Below, piece after piece: positions 17,301 to 23,838 of a DNA stretch of 28,854 nucleotides. Within the stretch, counting starts at the first letter, position 1, and every line of letters starts with the position of its first letter. The stretch covers positions 1-28,854 of the forward strand of contig DGFM01000041.1 in NCBI GenBank assembly GCA_002391675.1, in the 5' to 3' direction. The notes below the pieces were generated by a model. It had not been told where the DNA came from. It saw only the letters and a list, made by a program, of their open reading frames with translations, and made no database searches. The translations under genes and the position numbers were made by a program. The stretch comes from Cloacimonetes bacterium UBA3900. Lineage in GTDB: Bacteria; Cloacimonadota; Cloacimonadia; Cloacimonadales; Cloacimonadaceae.

Positions 17301-17451
17301 CGTGGATAACGCCGATTACTACGAAGTCTGGCGTTCCACTGATCCTTACGGAACCTACGAGATGGTGGGCTCCAATATCACGGGCTTGATGTACAGCGAC
17401 CTCACCGAGCTTCCCATGGCCTTCTACTACATCAAGGCAATCAAAAACTAA
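11368..17451 (+). CDS. Gingipain-like C25 cysteine peptidase, multidomain secreted protein
   Basis: A 2027-residue secreted endopeptidase. Residues 1-25 form a signal peptide (ILLLLAVILTAAFALTAQ). A gingipain-type propeptide (about 40-215, with GEPKLPMLRRMISVPLG) precedes the C25 domain (about 240-615). The dyad is H459 in AHGSETSW and C492 in GNCCITNHF; their 33-residue spacing equals H211-C244 of gingipain R. Then follow a gingipain-type Ig domain (about 625-698), two CARDB-like repeats (703-815, 816-927), an unassigned beta module (931-1097), FN3 (1104-1185), a second copy of that module (1191-1368), ASH-like domains (1372-1530), a DUF11-like domain (1552-1688), a BACON-like domain (1691-1750), a cadherin-like domain (1754-1841), an uncharacterised segment and a final FN3 (1958-2027). 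No YPNPFNP sorting domain is present. The M14 gene follows after one base. Domain names beyond C25 and FN3 are judged by pattern. Confidence 0.9.
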   Translation: MNFKFQAKILLLLAVILTAAFALTAQSRQVELSPNPNRAALRNNSDLGFDVNYQVGELKIMEVQTKEGTFDELSIEGWGFSTEVGEPKLPMLRRMISVPLGAEVRFTLNTQQMREMDSKANTLKNRIIPAQEPISKSADPATIPFVVNEALYRKNAFNTREWVEVSEMGIMRGVRVFALDFYPVRYNPVTNSIQIMENLDVRIDFINPDLGATADMLARTASWEFEQLYARTFFNWDAANRTVEVRHPTKMVILCPVGYTNNIQSYVDWKTQQGFAVNVVSVGSGGDVANNNTAIKNYMQNLWNSATAQDPAPTYLIIIGDESGSIAVATNTGDTTNYVTDLTYVRLSGNDFMPEMYHGRFSVSSATELANVIHKTITFEKTEMPDLSYLGKTVLIAGVDSSWATTHGNGAIRYATTQYFNAAHGITSNNYLYPESGNSAEQIRANANEGRGYIVYTAHGSETSWHNPSFTTSHVNAMTNSGKYGVMVGNCCITNHFDYSSPCFGEAVIRKADGGGVAYIGGIDSTYWNEDYYWAVGYKTNINGQAPAYDATKLGAYDAMFHTHGEDYSKWATTTGETIYAGNLAVQQSGSSRSNYYWEVYHIMGDPSLMPYLGVPTANPASYPTQIMIGHANYAITGAAPYTRIGLSMNGVIYGAGITDASGNLNLTIEPFTTPGTAKLVLTAQNRITTIADITVMPSSGPFMTVSAVAYDDANNDIPEYNESGYLDVTFENVGNQAATNVSAALSCSTPGITITDANHTISSLAAGASVLADDAFAISIADNVANGTVANFTITMTMSGHNPWTYNFTLTLNAPELAFGELTIDDSAKSNGRLDPGETVTVIMPLSNSGGAASPGGTATLNCSATGITVNNGTVNFNAIPAGGNTNLSFTVTADASMPQGSLVDFVFNATAGQYTANITKNVEVGSPPEVVIGNGTSSYYYPLNRYHNYSGHEAIYLASEIGTAGTIKSIGYYKDSGSDTNVIEAVTVYMKNTSSSTLATGSHSTAGYTQVYSGTWPNTATSGWMEVDLDNQFPHDGTNLSILTIKGEQSWTSSYPLWTYTTASPARVRQERSDNSQPTSLTASSNLPNLKLKLFPAEGVLYPPQNLTAIPRNGYVELAWEAPLSGTPTSYRIYRDGSLLTTVTGLTHTDNAVVNETTYSYYVVAAYGDEYSDPSNTVEAMPTAVVLTEVILGTGTSSNGNYGACPINVYWQSLHGQSVYTAAELNAAGVYGPINITQIGFNVTGVPARTMPDFVVRMGHTTAVDVTNWIPEELLTQVWSSASYRPTETGWNMYTLSTPFLWNGTDNIVVDTAFNLIGSYNGSGTTQNTSMSNGYRFVRADGADQTGVFSGGSTSSYRPNLKLILLPNEGGPMIVVNPTSLEYDEVAVGTTEVQTFTIQNLGDETLTGTITTPAGYTVAEAGRSTEVPMTGKASRNSLTFSINAGSSKTYSLSFAPTEAIAYNGNVVIANNSTNEASVSIAVSGTGYIPPTLNIDNDALYAYLQVDTEGTDSFTITNFGSKPLSFNITMEELPSRANSGLQAASGQDKSIAGSTLTLDATDYLPGTTVDWTFTVYNGSTSAEWLEDVIITFPAGVTVNSTTGFVGGSGGPLTPDVTSGDGVTITWHGENSYGYGLIHGNESASATVNVTIGTGFSGDLNLPWTLNGDGWGSEPHTLSGSITLAQDFPPIDWLSIDPLAGNLAGGESITVTAYFSAIGKPAGTYEAQLTIYSNDPVNPSQIVYATMDVWEDGNHAPTINLPDTFAFDRNGSLTVDFTPYVSDADSDPLTLGYSGNTNVLVEISGLNVSFTAAQNWTGSETITFSVYDGHTYAYDSVVVTVNPVTGPDWTPVVYPNSGTIHGIVSIYAVPAGLNDVVGAFVGSECRGIADVVVDGGNAYVTLVVNLAADGEAISFKIYDYSANLVYDASETYTLGFGEVIGTTASPVPISVIEITELDTPVITGITKIDGGFSITWNAVDNADYYEVWRSTDPYGTYEMVGSNITGLMYSDLTELPMAFYYIKAIKN
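14158..14658 (+). repeat. Unassigned beta module, copy 1 (within C25 peptidase)
   Basis: About 167 residues, starting EVVIGNGTSSYYYPL and ending LPNLKLKLFP. It shares the frame of copies 2-4: a GTGTS-type start, SxxxxIYLAxEIG, GTIKSIGYY, a TGWMEVDL-like strand, and a final PNLKLKL. It is the most diverged copy. I cannot assign it to a named family; similar modules are frequent in FCB exoproteins. Confidence 0.6.
14938..15471 (+). repeat. Unassigned beta module, copy 2 (within C25 peptidase)
   Basis: About 178 residues with GTGTSSNG, CPINVY, SLHGQSVYTAAELNAAGV, IGFNVTG, VRMGHTTA, TQVWSSAS, TGWNMYTLSTPF, NIVVDTAF and RPNLKLIL in order. It is very similar to copy 4 and clearly similar to copy 3. 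It directly follows an FN3 domain, as in both M6 proteins. Confidence 0.75.
15481..16617 (+). repeat. ASH-DUF11-BACON block, copy A (shared with the second M6 peptidase)
   Basis: A 1137-bp segment running from GPMIVVNPTSLEY to ATMDVW that recurs at 26446-27573 (1128 bp) with the same boundaries. Both amino acids and DNA are similar, for example DATDYLPGTTVDWTFTVYNG in both. It is absent at the equivalent place of the first M6 peptidase. With the preceding FN3 and module the shared stretch extends back to about 14677. Confidence 0.8.
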
Positions 17452-17452
17452 T

Positions 17453-19294
17453 ATGAAAAACCTAATCATAGCGATTATGCTGGTTCTGCTCTCCCTGCCC
17501 TTGGTGGCAGGGGAGTGGACCCAGTATTACTTCCGGTTTGAACTCATAGACAAAACCCAGTTGCAAAGCCTCACTGAGATAATCTCCATCGACAACGTGA
17601 AGGGAAACTGGGTCTATGCCTATGCCAACGACTCTGAATGGGCTCAGTTCAGCGCATTGGGCTACAATACCCAACTGCTGCCGGCTCCCTCCAGTGAATT
17701 TCCCGTGGTGATGAGCTCCGATGTCAGCGAGGCCAAAAACTGGGACAGCTATCCCACCTACAGCGCCTACGTGGCGATGATGAACAGCTTTGCCGCCACT
17801 TATCCGCAGCTCTGCCAGATCATCAACGTGGGCACCACCGCCAACGGACGTGCCATCCTGGTCGCCAAGATTTCGGACAACGTGGCCAGCGAGGAGCAGG
17901 AGCCAGAAGTGCTGCTCTCCAGCACCATGCATGGCGATGAGACCACCGGCTGGATGCTGATGCTGCGCCTCATCGACACCCTGCTCAGTCAATACGGAAC
18001 CAATCCCCGCCTCACCAATATCGTCAATTCGATGGAGCTCTACATCGCACCAAACACCAATCCCGACGGCACTTACTACGGTGGAGACAACACCGTGGCC
18101 AACGCCCGCCGCTACAACGCCAATGGGGTAGACCTCAACCGCAATTATCCCAACTACGACGGCAGCCTCAACCAGGGCGCCATCCAGCCAGAAACGCAGG
18201 CCATGATGGACTTTGCCAATAGCCACAACTTCGTGTTTGGCGCAAACTTCCATGGCGGAGCGGAAGTGGTGAACTACCCTTGGGATTACACCTACACCCT
18301 GCATGCAGACGACGCCTGGTTCATATCCTCCAGCCTGGTTTATGCCTCCAATGCCCAGGCAAACGGCCCCAGCGGCTACTTTACCGGCATCAGCTCCAAC
18401 GGTATCATCAATGGTGCCGATTGGTACAGGATTTCCGGTGGACGCCAGGATTGGATGAACTACACGCGCAACGGACGTGAGGTGACTATCGAATGCTCAA
18501 ACACCAAGCTGCCCGCTGCTTCCACCATGCCGGATTATTGGAACTACAACTACGAAGCCATGCTCAGTTATCTGGAACTGGCCTTGGACGGCATACACGG
18601 CACGGTTGTGGACGTGCATGGCAATCCCCTGATGGCAGAGATCAGCATCGCCGGCTACGACAACACCTACTCCATCATTGAGACAGACGCTACACACGGC
18701 GACTTCTACCGTTATCTCCAGCCCGGCACCTACACCCTCACCGTCTCCACGTTTGGCTACGAGCCTCAGGAGGTGCAGGTGACCGTCAATGCAGGCCAGA
18801 TGACGCCTGTCAACGTGGTCTTTGGCGAGCTTCCCAACGACTTGGAGATCAGCCTCAACGCCGGCTGGAACCTGATCAGCCTGAACAAAGTGCCCGCTTC
18901 CTACGCGGTGGAGGATGTTTTTGCGGGTATGCCCGGCCTCATCCAGATCAAGAACGAACGCTACAGCTATATGCCTTCCATGGCTGAGTATTTCAATACC
19001 CTGGAAGAGCTGACTGTGAGCGGTGGCTACTGGGTGAATATGACTGCCCCTGCCATTCTGACGGTGAGTGGGGCGCAGGTGCAAGCCTCCGCTACGCCCA
19101 TCAGCCTCAAGGCCGGCTGGAACCTCGTTTCCTACCTGCCCGAAGCGGCTAAGCCCACCTCCATCGCCCTGGCTTCCATTGCCTCATATCTGCAGGAAGT
19201 GAATCACTTGGGCAGTTATCCCGGCAACATGGAGCCTGGTAAGGGCTATTGGATCAAGGTCTCGCAGGACTGCACGCTCACGTATCCGGATTAA
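17453..19294 (+). CDS. Secreted M14 zinc carboxypeptidase
   Basis: A 613-residue secreted metallocarboxypeptidase. Residues 1-20 form a signal peptide. The M14 domain spans about 95-378: zinc ligands H160 and E163 (MHGDE) and H267 (NFHGGAE), substrate-binding DLNRNYP (R230) and the catalytic E347 in TIECSN. A transthyretin-like carboxypeptidase regulatory domain follows (about 380-458, GTVVDVHGNPLMAEISI). The C-terminus has two related repeats beginning AGWNLISL (469) and AGWNLVSY (554), each ending in a GYW strand. Carboxypeptidases of the D/E type release C-terminal amino acids, complementing the endopeptidase encoded just upstream. The gene starts one base after the C25 stop with no strong ribosome binding site, so reinitiation coupling is likely. 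It has no FlgD-like sorting domain. Confidence 0.92.
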   Translation: MKNLIIAIMLVLLSLPLVAGEWTQYYFRFELIDKTQLQSLTEIISIDNVKGNWVYAYANDSEWAQFSALGYNTQLLPAPSSEFPVVMSSDVSEAKNWDSYPTYSAYVAMMNSFAATYPQLCQIINVGTTANGRAILVAKISDNVASEEQEPEVLLSSTMHGDETTGWMLMLRLIDTLLSQYGTNPRLTNIVNSMELYIAPNTNPDGTYYGGDNTVANARRYNANGVDLNRNYPNYDGSLNQGAIQPETQAMMDFANSHNFVFGANFHGGAEVVNYPWDYTYTLHADDAWFISSSLVYASNAQANGPSGYFTGISSNGIINGADWYRISGGRQDWMNYTRNGREVTIECSNTKLPAASTMPDYWNYNYEAMLSYLELALDGIHGTVVDVHGNPLMAEISIAGYDNTYSIIETDATHGDFYRYLQPGTYTLTVSTFGYEPQEVQVTVNAGQMTPVNVVFGELPNDLEISLNAGWNLISLNKVPASYAVEDVFAGMPGLIQIKNERYSYMPSMAEYFNTLEELTVSGGYWVNMTAPAILTVSGAQVQASATPISLKAGWNLVSYLPEAAKPTSIALASIASYLQEVNHLGSYPGNMEPGKGYWIKVSQDCTLTYPD

Positions 19295-19375
19295 GCTATC
19301 AGTCGCTGCGCTGGCTTCCGGGATAAGCGTGCTCTGGGCCTCAGCCCGGATGGCTCTGAAGCGCATCAGTATTGC

Positions 19376-19408
19376 GGGGATGGAGTGAAAAAGCTCCGTC
19401 CCCTTTTT
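19376..19408 (+). terminator. Rho-independent terminator of the C25-M14 operon
   Basis: GGGGATGGAGT (19376-19386) pairs with GCTCCGTCCCC (19393-19403) over 11 bp with two T-G wobbles and a GAAAAA loop, directly followed by TTTTT (19404-19408). It lies 82 bases after the M14 stop. Confidence 0.85.
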
Positions 19409-19463
19409 GTTGCTCTCTTTCTTCTCCCCCTTGGCCCTTACCGACCCACGGGGTGATGCCGTG

Positions 19464-19543
19464 GTGATACTCGGGTTTTTCCCGAGTGGCTCCGAGTAAT
19501 CACCGGGCGGTTAGCTAAGGAGGCGGTCACCGCCCGCAGAAAA
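19464..19543. repeat. Cluster of overlapping, mutually exclusive inverted repeats
   Basis: ACTCGGG (19469-19475) pairs perfectly with CCCGAGT (19481-19487) across a TTTTT loop, but the overlapping GTGATACTCGG (19464-19474) can instead pair with CCGAGTAATCAC (19492-19503) with one bulge. Just after, CGGGCGGT and ACCGCCCG form an 8-bp inverted repeat enclosing a shorter GGCGGT-C-ACCGCC palindrome. This could be a structured RNA, a REP-like element or a second terminator; no family was recognised. Confidence 0.5.
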
Positions 19544-19565
19544 AAGCCAGCGTTAGCTGCCCCCT

Positions 19566-19584
19566 TAATTCGTGTAATTCGTGG
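19566..19584 (+). repeat. TAATTCGTG tandem 9-mer, member of a dispersed repeat
   Basis: TAATTCGTG occurs twice head to tail (19566-19574, 19575-19583). The 16-bp core TTCGTGTAATTCGTGG (19569-19584) recurs exactly in inverted orientation at 28750-28765, and in both places an A-rich run follows it. The two copies flank the M6 gene pair. Confidence 0.65.
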
Positions 19585-19828
19585 GAGAAAAAAGAAAGTT
19601 CAAGAGCGGTGTGTATTGCAACAAAGAGCACCCGTGTTGTGGAATTATGGAAGCCACAGCGGCAACCCCATCATTACCCAAAGAAGCGCTTCAATCCTTA
19701 GCTTCTTGGAATCTGTCCCCTAAAACCATATAGCCAAATCAGCACCGAGGTGAATCACGTTCATCTGCCGAATCCCGCTCTTGGAGCTCTTTCCCAAGGT
19801 ATAAAAATAGCTTTTTCTGAAAAAACAT

Positions 19829-19857
19829 TTGACTTATGTAACCACTCCGATTATAAT
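19829..19857 (+). promoter_or_regulatory. Strong sigma-70-type promoter of the first M6 peptidase gene
   Basis: TTGACT (19829-19834), a 17-base spacer, and a perfect TATAAT (19852-19857). An A/T-rich stretch (19801-19828) just upstream resembles an UP element. Transcription from here would give a leader of about 165 bases before the ATG at 20028. Confidence 0.75.
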
Positions 19858-19870
19858 ATCATTTGACTAC

Positions 19871-19894
19871 CGACTCCACCTGGTTTGCGAGTCG
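19871..19894 (+). promoter_or_regulatory. Leader hairpin of the first M6 peptidase mRNA
   Basis: CGACTC (19871-19876) pairs with GAGTCG (19889-19894) a few bases after the expected transcription start. The stem is short, so this is a weak regulatory candidate. Confidence 0.35.
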
Positions 19895-20027
19895 ATGGTC
19901 ATTAGATTCGTGCCCCCCAAAGTAGTAACCATTAAGACATTGTATTAGAACTTGTTACCGCAACTATAGCGGTGTTTATGTGAGTGACAGTAGGCAGAAA
20001 ACGACATGGTAAATTGAGAGGTACCAG

Positions 20028-23000
20028 ATGAGACGTATTGCATACTTGGCATTCTTGGTCATGGTCTTGGTTGGCACAAACTTGGTGGCTGCACCTCACA
20101 GCTTCCTACCGATTGAGGCAACTCAGCCGGACGGGAGCAGGATCCACATCTATGCCAGTGGTGACGAGTTTCACAACTGGCTGCATGACGAACATAATTA
20201 CACTATAGTCAAGGACGATAGAGGGGCCTACGTCTATGCCATGCAGGAGCGTGGCAGCCTGGTTCCCTCGGATTTATTGGTGGGAAGAGACCTGCCAATC
20301 ATGCGTAACATCACACCCGGGCTAAACCTCAGCCGGGATGAGATCAAGGCCAAATACGATCGCTATGCGGATATGCGGGATTACTCCGGAAGAGGCGCAC
20401 CGCACACCGGTCAATTGAACAACATCGTGATCTTTATCAAGTTTTCTGACAGCCCCGATTTCAGCACTCCATTAAGCAACTATCAGCAGATGTTCAACGC
20501 CGAGGCAGCCAACTCGATGAAACGCTATTTCCGGGCCGCCTCTTATAATCAGTTAAACGTAGACTCCTATTTCTACCCTGCACCCAATGGGAACATAGTG
20601 ACCAGTTATACAGACACCTACCCTCGCAGTTACTTCCAGCCTCATAGCGCTTCCAACCCCAATGGCTACTCCGGAGATAGCCAGCGCCGGCAGCGTGAGC
20701 ATGCGCTGCTGAAGAGGGCTGTGGATGGTGTGAGTGCACAGATACCTACCACCTTGAATGTTGATGGAGATGGCGATGGCAAAGTGGATAACGTTTGCTT
20801 CATCATCCAAGGGGCGACTGACGGTTGGGCAGACCTGCTTTGGCCACACCAATGGTCTCTCTATTCCGTTACCGCCACCATCAATGGTAAAAGGGTGTGG
20901 GAGTTTAACTTCCAATTGGAGAATTCGCTCAACTACTCCGGTGCCAGCGTGCTCGCCCACGAGATGTTCCATAGCTTGGGAGCTCCGGACCTGTATAGAT
21001 ATTATGACAGGACTATCACTCCCGTAGGAAGGTGGGACCTGATGGCCAGCAACCTGAATCCACCTCAACACATGGGTACCTGGATGAAACACAAATACGG
21101 ACAGTGGGTCAGCAACGTGCCCACCATCACCACATCCGGAACCTATACCCTGCACCCGGTGGCATCTTCCTCCACCAATAATATCTATCGCATCAATAGC
21201 TGGAATGCGGATGAATGCTATGTATTGGAGTATAGAAAGTCGGACGGTACCTACGATGGCAACCTGCCCGGCACAGGACTGTTGGTCTACCGGCTGAATG
21301 AGAGTAAATACGGCAACGCCGATGGCCCTCCCGATGAGCTCTATGTCTACAGACCGGGTGGGACAAACAGCGTGGATGGCAACCTGAATCAGGCTTTCTT
21401 TTCCCAACAGAGCGGTCGCACCGAAATCAGCGAAGCGACGACACTAAGCGGGTTTTTGAGTGATGGCTCAGCCGGAGGCCTGAATCTCTATGACGTAGGT
21501 TATGCGGGGGAAACGATCAGCTTCAAGGTGAAAATCTCGGATATTCAGCTCACCTATCCGCATGGGGGAGAGGTGTGGAATAGCGGCGAAAACAAAGTGA
21601 TCACCTGGAAGAGCAAGTCCTCCGAGGCGACTGTGGAAATCGAATGCAGCAGCGATGGAGGGCAAAGCTGGAACCTGATCGCAACCAATGTGAGCAATAC
21701 CGGCAGTTTCACCTGGCATAACGTTGCATCTATGAACAATAGTGAGAATGTGCACATCCGCGTCAGCCTCACGGGTACCACGCAGTCAGATTCAAACAGC
21801 TCTCCCTTCAAAGTTTTGGGTTCTACCCTCAATCCTCCCAACGACCTCAAAGCTACGCCCGGCAATGGCTTTGTGAAGCTTAAATGCTTGGCTCCGCTTG
21901 GCGGCTACCCTGCCGCTCTTCGAGTTTATCGCAATGGCAGCCCGCTTGCTACGATTAATGGCTTCACCTATACCGACTACGCGATAGTGAATGGGACTGC
22001 TTACAGCTACCATGTGACCGCTGTCTATGCCGGCGGAGAGTCCGGCCCATCCAATACAGCTCAGGCCATTCCCAGTTCCACCGTGATCTCAGAAGTCGTT
22101 CTTGGCTCAGGCACTGACTCCACCGGTATCACCAGCGCCTGTCCCATCAACGTGTATTACAAAAGCCTGCACGGGCAGTCGGTTTATACCAAAGCGGAAC
22201 TCAACGATGCCGGCGTATTTGGTCCCGGCAGTATCACCCAGATTGGGTTCAATATCACCGGTCTGCCTGCGCGCTCCATGCCCAATTACATCATCCGGAT
22301 GGGACACACCACCGCCTCCGATGCATCTAACTGGGTTTCCACCGGTCTCACTCAGGTCTGGAGCAGCAGCTCCTACAAGCCCTTAGTTACCGGCTGGGAT
22401 ATCTTAACCCTCTCCACTCCCTTCGAGTGGAATGGAACCGATAACATTGTGGTGGACACCGCCTTTGGGCTCGTTAGTTCCTGCCACCAATCCGGAACCG
22501 TCCAGTACACAAATAAAACCAAAGGCTATTGTTACGTGCGCAGTGATGATTATGACCAAACCAATGCCTTTAACATTAAGTATACCCCCAGCTACCGTCC
22601 CAATCTCAAGCTGACTCTGGTATCAATTGAACAGGATAACCTCTTCCCCGGTGTGGATTATCCGGTCGGTGACATACCTGGTGCGACCTTCAACTCCAAC
22701 GATGAGCTATCCGTTGTCGAGGGTGTTGATGAAAGCACGCCGGCTATAGCCGCCTTGCCCAACCTCAATCCTGCGAATGCGTTTATTGCCGGCTACTCCG
22801 GTACCGGCAGCAACGTTAGCCTCACCTTCAATATCAGCACAGAAGGCACCTATTATCTGATAGGCTATTGGGGCGGGAGCTGGCATCAAGCCACACCCTT
22901 CCCCCTGGTCGTGTCGTCAGGAACGGGCACTGTCACTTTGAGCGGTATTGATTTCACCGCCAAGGGTGATGTCTACGTTGTCCTCAGTAATAGTGGAGAC

Positions 23001-23624
23001 CCTGCCACCCTGCCCGTGGAGCTGTCTCATTTCTCCGCTACAGTGACTGCGGAGAACTTCGTGCAGCTCACTTGGACTTCACAGACAGAAAGCAACCTCC
23101 TGGGCTACAACGTCTATCGCAGCGATGCTGCAGACCTTTCCTCAGCCCGCAAAATCTCTGAGCTGATAGAAGGCACAAACACTTCCATTGCACAGACTTA
23201 TATCTACGTGGATGAGGAGTTGGAGCAGGATGGAACCTACTACTACTGGCTGCAAAATGTGGAACTGGATGGCAGCGTCAACTTCCATGGACCCGCCAGC
23301 GTGCTTTTCAGCACCGAAGGCGGAACAGGTGCCCCGCCCATCCCGCTGGTCACCAGGCTGGAAAATGCCTATCCCAATCCCTTTAATCCCGCCACCACCA
23401 TTCGCTATCAGCTCAAGGATCCCGCCGAGGTGAAGATAGACATCTACAACCTCAAAGGCCAGAGAGTGCGCAGCTTTGTGCAAAGTCACGCTGCGCCAGG
23501 TTACTATCATGTCATCTGGGATGGCTGCGACAGCTCCGGCAGAGCTCTGTCCTCAGGCGTGTATCTGTATAAGATGAGCGCAGGTAGCTATCGTGCCGCC
23601 AAGAAAATAGTCCTCAAGAAGTAA
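20028..23624 (+). CDS. Secreted M6-family metallopeptidase with type IX-like sorting domain (paralogue 1)
   Basis: A 1198-residue immune-inhibitor-A-type zinc peptidase. The signal peptide covers 1-21. A propeptide-like start (PDGSRIHIYASGDEFHNWLHD) leads into the M6 domain (about 125-500), with a Ca-binding-like DGDGDGKVDNVCF and the zinc motif HEMFHSLGAPD (H311, E312, H315, D321). Then come a beta domain starting DIQLTYPHGGEVW (505-600), FN3 (601-683), the unassigned module (689-865), a beta domain with GYWGGSWHQATPFPL (871-980), an FN3-like domain (LPVELSHFSATV, 995-1098) and the C-terminal FlgD-like sorting domain YPNPFNPATTIRYQL (from 1115) ending in KKIVLKK. Such domains direct proteins to the type IX secretion system in FCB bacteria. 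GAGAGG at 20016-20021 is the ribosome binding site. A tandem paralogue follows. Confidence 0.92.
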   Translation: MRRIAYLAFLVMVLVGTNLVAAPHSFLPIEATQPDGSRIHIYASGDEFHNWLHDEHNYTIVKDDRGAYVYAMQERGSLVPSDLLVGRDLPIMRNITPGLNLSRDEIKAKYDRYADMRDYSGRGAPHTGQLNNIVIFIKFSDSPDFSTPLSNYQQMFNAEAANSMKRYFRAASYNQLNVDSYFYPAPNGNIVTSYTDTYPRSYFQPHSASNPNGYSGDSQRRQREHALLKRAVDGVSAQIPTTLNVDGDGDGKVDNVCFIIQGATDGWADLLWPHQWSLYSVTATINGKRVWEFNFQLENSLNYSGASVLAHEMFHSLGAPDLYRYYDRTITPVGRWDLMASNLNPPQHMGTWMKHKYGQWVSNVPTITTSGTYTLHPVASSSTNNIYRINSWNADECYVLEYRKSDGTYDGNLPGTGLLVYRLNESKYGNADGPPDELYVYRPGGTNSVDGNLNQAFFSQQSGRTEISEATTLSGFLSDGSAGGLNLYDVGYAGETISFKVKISDIQLTYPHGGEVWNSGENKVITWKSKSSEATVEIECSSDGGQSWNLIATNVSNTGSFTWHNVASMNNSENVHIRVSLTGTTQSDSNSSPFKVLGSTLNPPNDLKATPGNGFVKLKCLAPLGGYPAALRVYRNGSPLATINGFTYTDYAIVNGTAYSYHVTAVYAGGESGPSNTAQAIPSSTVISEVVLGSGTDSTGITSACPINVYYKSLHGQSVYTKAELNDAGVFGPGSITQIGFNITGLPARSMPNYIIRMGHTTASDASNWVSTGLTQVWSSSSYKPLVTGWDILTLSTPFEWNGTDNIVVDTAFGLVSSCHQSGTVQYTNKTKGYCYVRSDDYDQTNAFNIKYTPSYRPNLKLTLVSIEQDNLFPGVDYPVGDIPGATFNSNDELSVVEGVDESTPAIAALPNLNPANAFIAGYSGTGSNVSLTFNISTEGTYYLIGYWGGSWHQATPFPLVVSSGTGTVTLSGIDFTAKGDVYVVLSNSGDPATLPVELSHFSATVTAENFVQLTWTSQTESNLLGYNVYRSDAADLSSARKISELIEGTNTSIAQTYIYVDEELEQDGTYYYWLQNVELDGSVNFHGPASVLFSTEGGTGAPPIPLVTRLENAYPNPFNPATTIRYQLKDPAEVKIDIYNLKGQRVRSFVQSHAAPGYYHVIWDGCDSSGRALSSGVYLYKMSAGSYRAAKKIVLKK
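22092..22620 (+). repeat. Unassigned beta module, copy 3 (within M6 paralogue 1)
   Basis: About 176 residues from EVVLGSGTDSTG to RPNLKLTL, with CPINVYYKSLHGQSVYTKAE, IGFNITG, IRMGHTTA, LTQVWSSSSY, TLSTPFEWNGTDNIVVDTAF in order. It lies after an FN3 domain as in copies 2 and 4. Confidence 0.75.
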
Positions 23625-23647
23625 GAGATTACCACATCAACCAAAGG

Positions 23648-23680
23648 AAAGCCTCGGGAGCCCATCTCGGGGCTTTTGAT
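23648..23680 (+). terminator. Rho-independent terminator after M6 paralogue 1
   Basis: AAAGCCTCGGG (23648-23658) pairs with CTCGGGGCTTT (23666-23676) over 11 bp with two wobbles, followed by TGATTTAT. The arms closely match those of the terminator after paralogue 2 at 28590-28618. Confidence 0.8.
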
Positions 23681-23763
23681 TTATCCCACTCATGAAGCCG
23701 CTTGTGCCCGCTTTGTGAGCTGCCTGCGATGCTCAAGCCCCATGTAGCTGCAGAATAAAAAAC

Positions 23764-23796
23764 TTGACTTTTAGCACCGGTGTAAAAACAGTGTAA
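23764..23796 (+). promoter_or_regulatory. Weak promoter/regulatory candidate upstream of M6 paralogue 2
   Basis: TTGACT (23764-23769) matches the -35 element of paralogue 1, but no good -10 lies at 17 bases. The following stretch holds the palindrome CACCGGTG (23775-23782) and a direct repeat GTGTAA (23780-23785, 23791-23796), which could bind a regulator. Confidence 0.3.
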
Positions 23797-23838
23797 CGGG
23801 TCGATGGGCCTGAATAGACTTTTAGTAAAGAGGATAAA

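Larger units (their letters stand above)
19295..20027. other. 733-bp gene-free region between the M14 and first M6 genes
   Basis: From left to right it holds the operon terminator (19376-19408), a run of overlapping inverted repeats (19464-19543), a copy of a 9-bp tandem/dispersed motif (19566-19584), an AAGAAGC/GCTTCTT inverted repeat near 19680-19706, and a strong promoter (19829-19857) with a leader hairpin (19871-19894). No protein-coding gene was recognised in it. Confidence 0.7.

Noticed and set aside
19295..20027. Insertion sequence or prophage remnant between the proteases
   Set aside because: No transposase or integrase fragment and no paired terminal repeats within the stretch were seen; only short inverted repeats and one dispersed 16-mer.
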